Source: Glycomyces luteolus
GTDB taxonomy: Bacteria > Actinomycetota > Actinomycetes > Mycobacteriales > Micromonosporaceae
Length of the DNA: 64,000 nucleotides
Reading direction: 5' to 3'
Assembly (NCBI RefSeq): GCF_027622875.1
Contig: NZ_JAPZVP010000013.1
Coordinates: 1 to 64,000, forward strand
The notes under the pieces are model-generated. The model was not told where the DNA came from, made no database searches, and worked only from the letters and a program-made list of their open reading frames with translations. The translations under genes and the position numbers were made by a program. Positions 37,129-44,758 of this stretch are shown piece after piece; position 1 is the stretch's first letter; the number at the start of each line of letters is the position of its first letter.

Positions 37129-37266
37129 GTGAGCAAGCGCACCTACCAGCCGAACAACCGCCGTCGCAAGCGCACCCACGGCTTCCGGCTGCGCATGCGG
37201 ACCCGTGCCGGCCGCGCCATCGTCAACGCGCGCCGCAACAAGGGTCGCAAGCAGCTGACCGTCTGA
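37129..37266 (+). CDS. rpmH: 50S ribosomal protein L34
   Basis: The 45-residue protein begins [18 protein letters not shown] (after GTG) and ends [11 protein letters not shown], the invariant L34 pattern. GTG 37129 follows GGGAGA at 37115-37120. It is the first gene of the rpmH-rnpA-yidD-yidC-jag-rsmG operon and is divergent from dnaA. Confidence 0.97.
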   Translation: MSKRTYQPNNRRRKRTHGFRLRMRTRAGRAIVNARRNKGRKQLTV

Positions 37267-37323
37267 GCGCTTGCCTCCCGGTCCCTTGCAGGCTCTAGGG
37301 GCCTCGATGAGGACGTGATCCAA

Positions 37324-37749
37324 GTGCTTCCAGCCGACGCGCGCATTCGCAGCAGTCAGGACTTCGGTTCGGCGCTCAAGCGAGGCCGCCGCGCCGCCCG
37401 CGGCGGCGTCGTCGTGCACTGGGCACCTGCGACCGCATCGACCGAAGACCAAGCGGCACAGCCGCCGACACCGCCCGCCGCCGTTGCGAACCGCACGGCG
37501 CGGGCGGGTTTCGTCGTATCCAAGGCCGTCGGCAACGCCGTGGCCCGGAACAAGGTCAAGCGCCGCCTCCGGCACGCCGTCGCCGCCGAACTGCCGCACT
37601 GGCCGCCCGGGACCGACGTCGTCGTCCGCGCCACCCCTCGCGCCGCCGAACGCGACTTCGCCGAGCTGCAGCGGGACCTCGTCGAGGCCGTGCAGGCCGC
37701 CCGCGCCCGCAAGGGGCACCGCGCTCCCGATCGCCGGAGCACGCCATGA
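37324..37749 (+). CDS. rnpA: Ribonuclease P protein component
   Basis: The 141-residue basic protein assists RNase P RNA in maturing tRNA 5' ends. The signature [12 protein letters not shown] (RNR motif) is at about residues 75-86, after [12 protein letters not shown]. An Ala/Pro/Thr-rich insert (about residues 38-60) lengthens the family core. GTG 37324 is preferred (GATGAGGA 10 nt upstream, family start VLPADAR); GTG 37315 is possible. The stop overlaps yidD (ATGA). Confidence 0.93.
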   Translation: MLPADARIRSSQDFGSALKRGRRAARGGVVVHWAPATASTEDQAAQPPTPPAAVANRTARAGFVVSKAVGNAVARNKVKRRLRHAVAAELPHWPPGTDVVVRATPRAAERDFAELQRDLVEAVQAARARKGHRAPDRRSTP

Positions 37750-38084
37750 CGCACGCCGCGGCCGAGCCGAACCCCACCCCGGTCCTGGCTGAAACCCCTT
37801 CTCGCGGCGGCGAAAGCCTCGCGGTGCGAGTGGTCGCGGCCCCGGTGATCGCGTACCGTCGGTGGATCAGCCCCGCGCTACCCGCCCGCTGCCGCTTCTA
37901 CCCCAGTTGCAGCGCATATACCCTTGAGGCGCTGTCCCGGCACGGTGCCGCACGTGGCATATGGTTGAGCCTGCGACGGCTGGGACGGTGCCACCCCTTT
38001 CATCCTGGGGGTCATGACCCCGTACCCCCACGGCATGACCGCGATTTGATTTCGAAGACTGAGCAGACTGGAGTCCGCAAGTGA
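37746..38084 (+). CDS. yidD: Membrane protein insertion efficiency factor YidD
   Basis: The 112-residue protein has the YidD/DUF37 core [34 protein letters not shown], with the conserved CRFxPSCSxY, followed by [17 protein letters not shown]. It aids YidC-dependent membrane insertion. ATG 37746 overlaps the rnpA stop and its own stop overlaps the yidC start, so translation is coupled on both sides. Confidence 0.95.
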   Translation: MTHAAAEPNPTPVLAETPSRGGESLAVRVVAAPVIAYRRWISPALPARCRFYPSCSAYTLEALSRHGAARGIWLSLRRLGRCHPFHPGGHDPVPPRHDRDLISKTEQTGVRK

Positions 38085-39184
38085 TGGAGTGGGCCTACGA
38101 CGGCGTGTCCTGGGTGCTGCTGAGATGGCATGACCTCTGGACGAATGTCTTCGGTAACAGCGGCAGCGGCGTTCTCGACACCGACTGGGCCTGGGTCCTC
38201 GCCATCGTCGGCGTCGTGATCACGCTGCGCGTCATCCTCTTCCCGCTCTTCGTGAAGCAGATCCAGTCGCAGCGCGCGATGCAGAAGCTCGCCCCCGAGA
38301 TCAAAGCGCTCCAGGAGCGCTACAAGGGTGACCGCGAGACGCTCCAGAAAGAGATGATGGAGCTGTACCGCAAGGAGAAGGCCAACCCGCTCATGGGCTG
38401 CCTTCCCATTCTCATCCAGATGCCGGTGTTCCTGGCGCTGTTCCACATCCTGCGCCGCCCCGACCCGGACCAGACGGCGAACCACACGCTGTACGGGTGG
38501 ACCGAGCAGGACTGGCAGTCCTACATCCACGCGGATCTCTTCGGCGCGCCGTTCTGGAGCACCTTCCTGACCGGGGGCGACCAGCTGGCGGCGGTCGACG
38601 CCGCTTCGCTCAACGTCAAGCTCGTCGCCGGCGTCCTCGGCGCGGCCATGATCCTCACGACCTTCCTGACCACGCGTCAGATGATCCTGAAGACCGGCTG
38701 GAACGAGGACCCGAACCAGCGGATGATCCAGAAGGTGATGCTCTACGGCATCCCCGTGATCATGATCTTCTCGGCCGGCGCCTTCCCGATCGGCGTGGTC
38801 ATCTACTGGACCGTGAACAACCTGTTCTCGCTGGGGCAGCAGCAGTACGTGCTGCACAAGTACCCGCCGCCCGCGCAGAACGCCGCGACGAAGCCGCCGA
38901 AGCCCGGCTCGAAGGCCCACGAGAAGATGCTCGAGGAGCAGCGCGAGGCCGAGCAGCGCCGCAAGGAGCTCGCCCCGAAGCCGGGGTCGAAGCCGAAGCC
39001 GGGCGCGAAGGCCAAGCCGGGCGGGCAGAGCAAGACCGTCGCAGACGCTAACGGTTCGGAAGCGCCGCAGGCGGAAGTCAAGGGCGGCCCCGGTTCGGGC
39101 AAGAACCTCTCACGGGCGGAACGCATCGCACGGGCCAAGAAGGTCAGCGGCGCGCAGCAGGCCTCCAAGAAGAAAAAAGGCTAG
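38084..39184 (+). CDS. yidC: Membrane protein insertase YidC
   Basis: The 366-residue insertase has the 60KD_IMP core: VVITLRVILFPLFVKQIQSQ with the hydrophilic-groove Arg, KEKANPLMGCLPILIQMPVF, and later membrane helices (IPVIMIFSAGAFPIGVVIYW). A Lys/Pro/Gly-rich cytoplasmic tail (about residues 265-366) probably binds ribosomes. ATG 38084 overlaps the yidD stop; GTG 38081 directly before it is an alternative. Confidence 0.95.
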   Translation: MEWAYDGVSWVLLRWHDLWTNVFGNSGSGVLDTDWAWVLAIVGVVITLRVILFPLFVKQIQSQRAMQKLAPEIKALQERYKGDRETLQKEMMELYRKEKANPLMGCLPILIQMPVFLALFHILRRPDPDQTANHTLYGWTEQDWQSYIHADLFGAPFWSTFLTGGDQLAAVDAASLNVKLVAGVLGAAMILTTFLTTRQMILKTGWNEDPNQRMIQKVMLYGIPVIMIFSAGAFPIGVVIYWTVNNLFSLGQQQYVLHKYPPPAQNAATKPPKPGSKAHEKMLEEQREAEQRRKELAPKPGSKPKPGAKAKPGGQSKTVADANGSEAPQAEVKGGPGSGKNLSRAERIARAKKVSGAQQASKKKKG

Positions 39185-39228
39185 GGGGACGGTCCCGCGG
39201 CTGCGCAGGCGCCGCAGGATCAGCCACA

Positions 39229-39771
39229 ATGGTGCAAACTAGGCTTATAACGAGCGATAGAGACGAGTTGGCAAATATGGGAGCAACGGTGCGGGAGGAC
39301 GAGGTGGCCTCCGAAGACGACCTGTTTGAGCAGAGTGAAGTGGCGGCCGACTATCTGGAAGGCCTGCTCGACATCCTCGACCTCGACGGGGACATCGACG
39401 AACTGGTGGTCGGCGACCGTCCTCAGGTCGAGATCGTCGGCGAAGACCTCGGCGGTCTCGTCGGCCCCAAGGGCCAGACCCTGGAGGCGCTGCAGGAGCT
39501 CGCCCGCCTCGCGGTGTACCGCAAGACCGGCGACCACTCGCGCCTGATGCTCGACATCGGGGGCTACCGCGCCGGGCGTCGCAAGAAGCTCGCGGAGCTG
39601 GCCGAGAAGACCGCCAAGAAGGTCATCGAGTCCGGCGAAGTGGTCAAGCTCGACCCGATGAGCGCCTTCGAACGCAAGTGCGTCCACGACGTCATCAACG
39701 CCACCGACGGCGTCCAGAGCGAGTCGGAGGGCGCCGAGCCGCGCCGCCGGGTCGTCGTGAAGCCCGAGTAG
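39229..39771 (+). CDS. jag: RNA-binding protein Jag/KhpB
   Basis: The 180-residue protein has a KH-like domain (VEIVGEDLGGLVGPKGQTLEAL, about residues 67-88) and a C-terminal R3H domain (AFERKCVHDVINATDGVQSES). KhpB proteins bind RNA and influence cell division and elongation in Gram-positives. The start is uncertain: ATG 39229 has AGGA upstream; ATG 39277 (MGATVRED) is an alternative. It ends 6 bp before rsmG. Confidence 0.92.
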   Translation: MVQTRLITSDRDELANMGATVREDEVASEDDLFEQSEVAADYLEGLLDILDLDGDIDELVVGDRPQVEIVGEDLGGLVGPKGQTLEALQELARLAVYRKTGDHSRLMLDIGGYRAGRRKKLAELAEKTAKKVIESGEVVKLDPMSAFERKCVHDVINATDGVQSESEGAEPRRRVVVKPE

Positions 39772-39777
39772 GACAAC

Positions 39778-40479
39778 ATGACTGAGGAGCCGACGGGCTC
39801 CGAATCCGCCGAGGCCAATGTTTCACGTGAAACATTGGCCTCTGTGTTCGGAGCCGGAGATCCTGAAAGTGCCGGCGAGCGGATCGCCCTGGCCGAGGCC
39901 TACGTGGGTCTGCTCTCGACCATCGGGATCGAGCGCGGCCTGATCGGCCCACGCGAGGTACCGCGGTTGTGGGGACGGCACGTGCTGAGCAGCGCCGTGG
40001 TCGAGGAGCTGATCCCCGAGAAGTCCGACGTGCTCGACGTCGGCTCCGGCGGCGGACTGCCGGGCATCCCGCTCGCTATCGCGCGGCCGGACCTGTGGGT
40101 CACGCTCGTGGAGCCGATGCAGCGCCGCGTGGACTTCCTGACCGAGGTCATCGAGGCTCTCGGCATCTCGAACGTGGAAGTGCTGCGCGCCCGCGCCGCC
40201 GAGGTGGACCCGAAGGGCCAGGCGGACATCGTGGTGTCCCGAGCGGTGGCCCCGCTGGCGAAGCTCGTCGGCTGGTGCCTGCCGCTGGCCCGTGTCGGCG
40301 GCGCGATGCTGGCCATCAAGGGACAGGGCGCCTCGCTCGAGGTGACCGAGAGCGGCGGGCTCATCAAGCGAGCCGGCGGTGGCAAGGCCTCGATTCTCAC
40401 CTGCGGCGAGTCCAAGCTATCTGAGCAGGATGAGTTCACCATCCCCGCAACGGTAGTGAAGATCGAGCGGATCCGCTGA
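39778..40479 (+). CDS. rsmG: 16S rRNA (guanine527-N7)-methyltransferase
   Basis: The 233-residue GidB enzyme methylates G527 of 16S rRNA using SAM. Motifs: LLSTIGIERGLIGPREVPRLW, VLDVGSGGGLPGIPLAIARP (SAM loop, about residues 87-106), the VVSRAVAPLAKLVGW region. Loss of rsmG is known to give low-level streptomycin resistance in other bacteria. A perfect parS site is built into its 5' coding region and encodes part of the non-conserved N-terminus (VSRET). Confidence 0.95.
   Translation: MTEEPTGSESAEANVSRETLASVFGAGDPESAGERIALAEAYVGLLSTIGIERGLIGPREVPRLWGRHVLSSAVVEELIPEKSDVLDVGSGGGLPGIPLAIARPDLWVTLVEPMQRRVDFLTEVIEALGISNVEVLRARAAEVDPKGQADIVVSRAVAPLAKLVGWCLPLARVGGAMLAIKGQGASLEVTESGGLIKRAGGGKASILTCGESKLSEQDEFTIPATVVKIERIR
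39819..39834. promoter_or_regulatory. parS site 1, within rsmG
   Basis: Perfect TGTTTCACGTGAAACA, the ParB-binding centromere site. It is the middle of a 32-bp perfect palindrome (39811-39842) inside coding sequence. Confidence 0.95.
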
Positions 40480-40532
40480 ACCGCGCCCGCAACGACTCAC
40501 CTCGAGGATAGTTTCGAATAGCGTTGTACTGC

Positions 40533-40571
40533 AACGGATGCCGCGATGAGACCATCATCGCGGCATCCGTT
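40533..40571 (+). terminator. Terminator after rsmG
   Basis: AACGGATGCCGCGATGA pairs with TCATCGCGGCATCCGTT around a 5-nt loop: a 17-bp perfect stem, then CTTGTGGTTT. It separates the rpmH-rsmG operon from parAB. Confidence 0.85.
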
Positions 40572-40654
40572 CTTGTGGTTTCCACGCTTTGCGCTCGGCG
40601 GACTGCGCAGCGTTCGGATAGTGTATGGCACGTAAGCTTCTCCGAGCAGGGTCA

Positions 40655-40670
40655 TGTTTCACGTGAAACA
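40655..40670. promoter_or_regulatory. parS site 2, upstream of parA
   Basis: Perfect TGTTTCACGTGAAACA, 15 bp before the parA start codon, so ParB binding here could repress parAB. Confidence 0.95.
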
Positions 40671-40685
40671 TCCGGCCCGTAGTCT

Positions 40686-41984
40686 GTGGCGGTGAACGTG
40701 CGCGACCCCCTTCCTTCTGAAGATCGTGAACTCCAGAACTCCCTTGGCGGCGATACCCCGGCCGAACGGCGCATCCGAAACCTCCTCGATGCGGCCGTGA
40801 GCGAAGAGGCGCCTCCGACTCGGCGGCACCGCTATCGAGAAACTTCACCGGCGCCGGGTGGCGCAGCCCCGGCCTTCGGCCAAGGTGGGCCAGAATCGGT
40901 GACGATGGAGTCCGGTGCGGACGGCGGCACATCGTCGGAGGCCCGGGCTGACAACGGGGGAGAGCGGGACGGGATGCCCAGAGGCACATCGCAGCGAGGT
41001 CGTTCGGGTCGGCATGTGGCACCGGACGAGGCAGCCAAGAACGGCAGAGTGAAGACTGAGGCGCCGGTGCCCGCGCAGCCCGACCCTCTTGATGACGACT
41101 TGCCGCTGGCGCGGGAAGCGCAGCGGGCCGTGCGGGTGCTCAATCCTTCAGGGAGCGTGACGATGCCGCGGCCGCCGCGCCGCCGAGTCATCGCGATCGC
41201 CAACCAGAAGGGCGGGGTCGGTAAGACCACCAGCACGGTGAACCTCGCGGTCGCCTTGGCGCTGCACGGGAACCGCGTGATGGTCATCGACCTCGACCCG
41301 CAGGGGAACGCCTCGACGGGCCTCGGCGTCGAGCACGGCGCGGGCACGCCGAGCGTGTACGAAGCCGTCGTGGAGGGCCAGTCGCTCGACGAGATCGCCA
41401 CTCCGGTCGACGGCATTCCTTCACTGGTGTGCGTTCCGGCGACGATCGACCTGGCCGGTGCCGAGGTCGAACTCGTCAACGTCGTGGCCCGTGAAGGCCG
41501 CCTTGAGAAGAGCATCGCGACCTACAGCGGGGAACTCGACTACATCTTCATCGACTGCCCGCCCTCCCTCGGCCTGCTCACGGTCAACGCGCTCGTGGCC
41601 GCCGAGGAGGTGCTGATCCCGATCCAGTGCGAGTACTACGCGCTCGAAGGACTGGGCCAGCTCCTGCGGAACATCGAACTCATCAAGGCGCACCTGAACG
41701 CGCGGCTGCGGGTCTCCACGATCCTGCTCACCATGTACGACAAGCGGACCAAGCTCGCCGATCAGGTGGAGCAGGAAGTGCGCGGGCACTTCAGCGAGAT
41801 CGTGCTCGACGCGGTCGTGCCGCGGAGTGTGCGCGTCTCCGAGGCACCCGGATACGGGCAGTCGATCATGACGTACGACCCCGGCTCCCGGGGTGCGACG
41901 AGCTATTTCGAAGCGGCCGAGGAGATCGCGCGCCGCGGCGCGAAGCTCTCCCGGCGGAGTAAGAACCAGAAGGGCGGGAACTAG
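40686..41984 (+). CDS. parA: Chromosome partitioning ATPase ParA
   Basis: The 432-residue protein has an acidic/basic disordered N-terminal extension of about 160 residues, then the ParA core VIAIANQKGGVGKTTSTVNL (deviant Walker A near 175-183), VMVIDLDPQGNAS, YIFIDCPPSLGLLT and IPIQCEYYALEGL. It drives origin segregation with ParB. Start GTG 40686, 15 bp after a parS site. Followed 3 bp later by parB. Confidence 0.95.
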   Translation: MAVNVRDPLPSEDRELQNSLGGDTPAERRIRNLLDAAVSEEAPPTRRHRYRETSPAPGGAAPAFGQGGPESVTMESGADGGTSSEARADNGGERDGMPRGTSQRGRSGRHVAPDEAAKNGRVKTEAPVPAQPDPLDDDLPLAREAQRAVRVLNPSGSVTMPRPPRRRVIAIANQKGGVGKTTSTVNLAVALALHGNRVMVIDLDPQGNASTGLGVEHGAGTPSVYEAVVEGQSLDEIATPVDGIPSLVCVPATIDLAGAEVELVNVVAREGRLEKSIATYSGELDYIFIDCPPSLGLLTVNALVAAEEVLIPIQCEYYALEGLGQLLRNIELIKAHLNARLRVSTILLTMYDKRTKLADQVEQEVRGHFSEIVLDAVVPRSVRVSEAPGYGQSIMTYDPGSRGATSYFEAAEEIARRGAKLSRRSKNQKGGN

Positions 41985-41987
41985 TCG

Positions 41988-43055
41988 ATGGCTGCGGCGA
42001 AACGCGGAGGGCTCGGTCGCGGACTGGGGGCGCTCATCCCCACCGGTCTGGCCGAGACCACGACGACCGAGGAGGAGCCGGAAGCGGCTCCCGCTCCGGT
42101 CGCGGCGCCCCGGCAGGCGGCCCCGAAGAAGCGCGATGTTTCACGTGAAACATCGACGCCGGCTCAGGCCGATGTTTCACGTGAAACATCGGAGGGACCG
42201 GAACTCGTGCCGGTCCCCGGGGCGAGCTTCCAGCTGATCCCGATCGGGGACATCGGCACGAACCCGAAGCAGCCGCGCCAGATCTTCGATGACGACCACC
42301 TCGCCGAACTTCAGACCTCCCTCACCGAGGTCGGGATGCTCCAGCCGATCGCGGTGCGCGAACGCACCCCCGAGGAGCCTCGCGAGGACGGTGCCCGCTT
42401 CGAGCTCGTCATGGGTGAGCGGCGACTCCGCGCCGCAACGGCGCTCGGCTGGGACGCGGTCCCGGCGATCGTGCGCCGCACCGCCGATGAGGAACTGCTC
42501 CGCGAAGCACTCCTCGAGAATATCCACCGTGTGCAGCTGAACCCGCTCGAAGAGGGCGCGGCCTATCAGCAACTGCTCGAAGAGTTCAACGTGACGCAGG
42601 AGGAGCTGTCGAAGAAGATCGGCCGCAGCCGCCCGCAGATCTCGAACATGATCCGACTCTTGGGCCTGCCGCCGACGGTGCAGACGAAGGTCGCCGCCGG
42701 TGTCCTCACCGCAGGCCACGCGCGGGCGCTGCTCGGCCTCGACAGCGCGGACTCGCAGGAGCACATCGCGGAGCGGATCATCAGCGAGGGGTTGTCGGTG
42801 CGGAGCACCGAGGAACTCGTGACGGCGAACCGCTTGGAGGAGAAGCCCGAGCTCGACGAGCCGCGCAGTGCCTCCGCGCGGAGCGCGAAAGACCGCATCA
42901 AGGCGCCCGGACTCGAGGAGTTGAAGGAGCGCCTCTCGGATCACTTCGAGACGCAGGTGGCGATCTCCTGGGGCCGCAAGAAGGGCAAGATCACCATCGA
43001 ATTCGGCTCGCTCGCCGACCTCGACCGCATCGTCGAACAGATCGGCATCAAATAA
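41988..43055 (+). CDS. parB: Chromosome partitioning protein ParB
   Basis: The 355-residue ParB is a CTP-dependent DNA clamp. The Arg-rich N-terminus AAAKRGGLGRGLGALIP is the ParA-contacting part. The CTP-binding domain holds the GERRLRAATALGWDAVPAIV motif (near residue 143), followed by ENIHRVQLNPLEEG and the helix-turn-helix SKKIGRSRPQISNMIRLLGL that reads parS. A C-terminal dimerisation domain ends the protein. Two parS sites lie inside its own 5' coding region and encode the repeated peptide DVSRETS. Confidence 0.96.
   Translation: MAAAKRGGLGRGLGALIPTGLAETTTTEEEPEAAPAPVAAPRQAAPKKRDVSRETSTPAQADVSRETSEGPELVPVPGASFQLIPIGDIGTNPKQPRQIFDDDHLAELQTSLTEVGMLQPIAVRERTPEEPREDGARFELVMGERRLRAATALGWDAVPAIVRRTADEELLREALLENIHRVQLNPLEEGAAYQQLLEEFNVTQEELSKKIGRSRPQISNMIRLLGLPPTVQTKVAAGVLTAGHARALLGLDSADSQEHIAERIISEGLSVRSTEELVTANRLEEKPELDEPRSASARSAKDRIKAPGLEELKERLSDHFETQVAISWGRKKGKITIEFGSLADLDRIVEQIGIK
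42137..42152. promoter_or_regulatory. parS site 3, within parB
   Basis: Perfect TGTTTCACGTGAAACA inside the parB coding sequence, in the frame that reads VSRET. Confidence 0.95.
42173..42188. promoter_or_regulatory. parS site 4, within parB
   Basis: Perfect TGTTTCACGTGAAACA 36 bp after site 3, in the same reading frame. The pair is spaced about 3.5 helical turns. Confidence 0.95.
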
Positions 43056-43086
43056 GCGCCGAACCCCAAGGGCGAGAACATGAAAC

Positions 43087-43159
43087 CGGATATTCCCGAT
43101 TTATCCCTCCTAAGGGACCCCTGGAATCAAAAATACTCGGGGGGCCCGACAAGAATCGG
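43087..43159 (+). repeat. Intergenic repeat, copy A (after parB)
   Basis: About 73 bp, beginning CGGATATTCC, with GGGACCCCTGGAATCAA in the middle and AATCGG at the end. It aligns without large gaps to 48013-48084 with roughly two thirds identity, and lies 31 bp after the parB stop. Confidence 0.55.
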
Positions 43160-43196
43160 GCGTGTCGCTTCACTCGTTCGAGTGACTACGAAAAGC

Positions 43197-43234
43197 GGCC
43201 GGGGCGATGTTTCACGTGAAACATCGCCCCGGCC
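43197..43234. terminator. 38-bp perfect palindrome with parS at its centre
   Basis: The arms (GGCCGGGGCGA and its complement) extend the parS 16-mer at 43208-43223 into a 38-bp perfect palindrome. It separates the convergent parB and GNAT genes, so as RNA it would form a 19-bp hairpin in both directions, like a bidirectional terminator. Confidence 0.7.
43208..43223. promoter_or_regulatory. parS site 5
   Basis: Perfect TGTTTCACGTGAAACA at the centre of the 38-bp palindrome downstream of parB. Confidence 0.95.
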
Positions 43235-43255
43235 TTCGTCGTTCGGGTGTCTCCG

Positions 43256-43831
43256 TCAGGAGAGCTCCCGCCACATGATGATGTCGTCCCGGTAGTCGTC
43301 GTCGGCCATGCGCACGGCGCGCGGCAGACGTCCGACCTCGGTGAAGCCGTGCCGCCTATAGAAGGCGTCGGCACCAGTGCCCGAGCGGACCTTGAGGCTG
43401 AGCGCATCGAGCTTCAGCTCTTCGCGCGCGACTTGATCGACTGCCGCCAGGAGTTTGCCACCGAGACCGCCACCCTGTCGGGAGGGATCGACCTGGACGT
43501 GGCGGATGGTCCGCCAGCCCTGTCGCGGCGGGCTGTCGTTTGATGTGAGAACACACCAAGCGACAATGGCGGCTCCTTCCTTTAGAGCGACCAGCGTGTC
43601 AGTCTGGTCGATCACTCGCGCGAGAATGGAAACGGTGTGAGGGCGAACCTCTTCGATGTTGACCGGCGGGACGAACCCGACGGAACCGCCGGCGTTCGTC
43701 ACTCTCACCCAGAGATGGCTGAGTTCGTCAACGAGCGCGGCAGTCACCGGGGGGTCCACGAGCACGGCGATGTCGCCGCCCGAAACGGGCGACGCCTCCG
43801 GCATGGAGCTATCAGTAACTGTTGCTTGCAC
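43256..43831 (-). CDS. GNAT family N-acetyltransferase
   Basis: The 191-residue protein has an N-terminal extension, then the GNAT core IRHVQVDPSRQGGGLGGKLLAAVD (acetyl-CoA loop, about residues 108-131), LKLDALSLKVRSGTGADAFY and YRRHGFTEVGRLPRAVR. Substrate unknown. GTG 43831 has GGAGG close by; an internal ATG at 43804 lacks an RBS. It is convergent with parB and divergent from the HIT-like gene. Confidence 0.83.
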   Translation of the reverse strand: MQATVTDSSMPEASPVSGGDIAVLVDPPVTAALVDELSHLWVRVTNAGGSVGFVPPVNIEEVRPHTVSILARVIDQTDTLVALKEGAAIVAWCVLTSNDSPPRQGWRTIRHVQVDPSRQGGGLGGKLLAAVDQVAREELKLDALSLKVRSGTGADAFYRRHGFTEVGRLPRAVRMADDDYRDDIIMWRELS

Positions 43832-44064
43832 GCCCTCCAGCTTGCCCTACCGACCCGCCCGTCCGACAGTCCCTTCCCGCCATATGGGCGCACGTCACTA
43901 TCGGCCCCGAAAACCGTATTCTGACGACGATTGCCCTGCTTCACGCACTAAATGTCAGTCCACTATCGGGTGTCGATCCTGCGACGCGCCGCGTAACCTC
44001 GTGGAAATCTGCCAAAAGGTCGATTCCGGCTGTTTCCAGTCTCGCATTCATGCGGTATTTTTCG

Positions 44065-44682
44065 ATGGTGGCATCTGCGAGCACCCCCGGCCCGAATTCC
44101 AAGCCCGACCTGACGAACCAGAGCCGACACCCGAATCCGCCCGCGAACGGCGTGCGCCCGACCCTGCCCCCATTCGTCGACTGGCCCGCCTTTCCGTTCG
44201 AAGGCGAGCTTCGCATCAAACCCCTGCAGGAACCGGTGGACGCCGAGCCGCCGCGCCGCGGCGACCGCCAAGAGCAGTGCGCCGCCTGCCACACCCCCGA
44301 CTCCGCCTACCTCTGGTCCAACGAGCGGTGGCGCCTCAAGAGCCCGCCAGCGCCCAGCGGCCTGCCCGTGGTGGTGATCCTGGAGCCGCGCGCCCACCTC
44401 GACCTAGGGGACCTCTCGACCATGCACGCGGCCGAGCTCGGTGTGCTGACGGTGCGGCTGGAGCGGGCGATCCGCTCGCTCGAGTCGGTCGCGCAGGTTC
44501 ACGTGAACCGCTGGGGCGACGGCACCGCGCATCTCCAGCAGTGGTTCCTGGCCCGCCCGCACGGCTATCTCCAACTGCGGGGCCCGTTCATGACGATGTG
44601 GGATGAGATCCTGCCGCCGGTGGAAGAGCACGAGTGGCAGATGAACCTGGAGTACATCGCTGCTTGGCTCTCGGACGACTGA
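44065..44682 (+). CDS. HIT-like domain protein
   Basis: About 205 residues. Conserved blocks are LPPFVDWPAFPFEGELRIKPLQ, a CxxC pair in QCAACHTPDSAYLW, and the HIT-like stretch QVHVNRWGDGTAHLQQWFLA followed by LQLRGPFMTMWDEILPP. HIT proteins are nucleotide hydrolases or transferases with a histidine triad; here the triad is degenerate (HVNRWGDGTAHLQQW). The start is unsure: ATG 44065 is used, GTG 44152 is possible, and the open frame further upstream is not homologous. It ends 3 bp before the large parS palindrome. Confidence 0.7.
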   Translation: MVASASTPGPNSKPDLTNQSRHPNPPANGVRPTLPPFVDWPAFPFEGELRIKPLQEPVDAEPPRRGDRQEQCAACHTPDSAYLWSNERWRLKSPPAPSGLPVVVILEPRAHLDLGDLSTMHAAELGVLTVRLERAIRSLESVAQVHVNRWGDGTAHLQQWFLARPHGYLQLRGPFMTMWDEILPPVEEHEWQMNLEYIAAWLSDD

Positions 44683-44685
44683 CGC

Positions 44686-44743
44686 CCGAACGACTGAGGG
44701 TGTCGATGTTTCACGTGAAACATCGACACCCTCAGTCGTTCGG
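44686..44743. terminator. 58-bp perfect palindrome with parS at its centre
   Basis: Each half is 29 bp with no mismatch, from CCGAACGACTGAGGG inward to the parS 16-mer at 44707-44722. It fills the gap between the convergent HIT-like gene (stop 44682) and ddl (stop 44759). As RNA it would make a long hairpin on either strand, so terminator and centromere functions appear combined. Confidence 0.75.
44707..44722. promoter_or_regulatory. parS site 6
   Basis: Perfect TGTTTCACGTGAAACA at the centre of the 58-bp palindrome; the last of six sites between 39.8 and 44.7 kb. Confidence 0.95.
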
Positions 44744-44758
44744 TAGGTGTGCGTTGCC

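Noticed and set aside
40555-41022. Minus-strand frame overlapping the parA start
   Set aside because: Shadow frame that includes a terminator and a parS site; no plausible protein.
44507-44522. AGGTTCACGTGAACCG, a parS-like palindrome in the HIT-like gene
   Set aside because: At least three mismatches from the parS consensus, within conserved coding sequence (QVHVNRW); probably chance.
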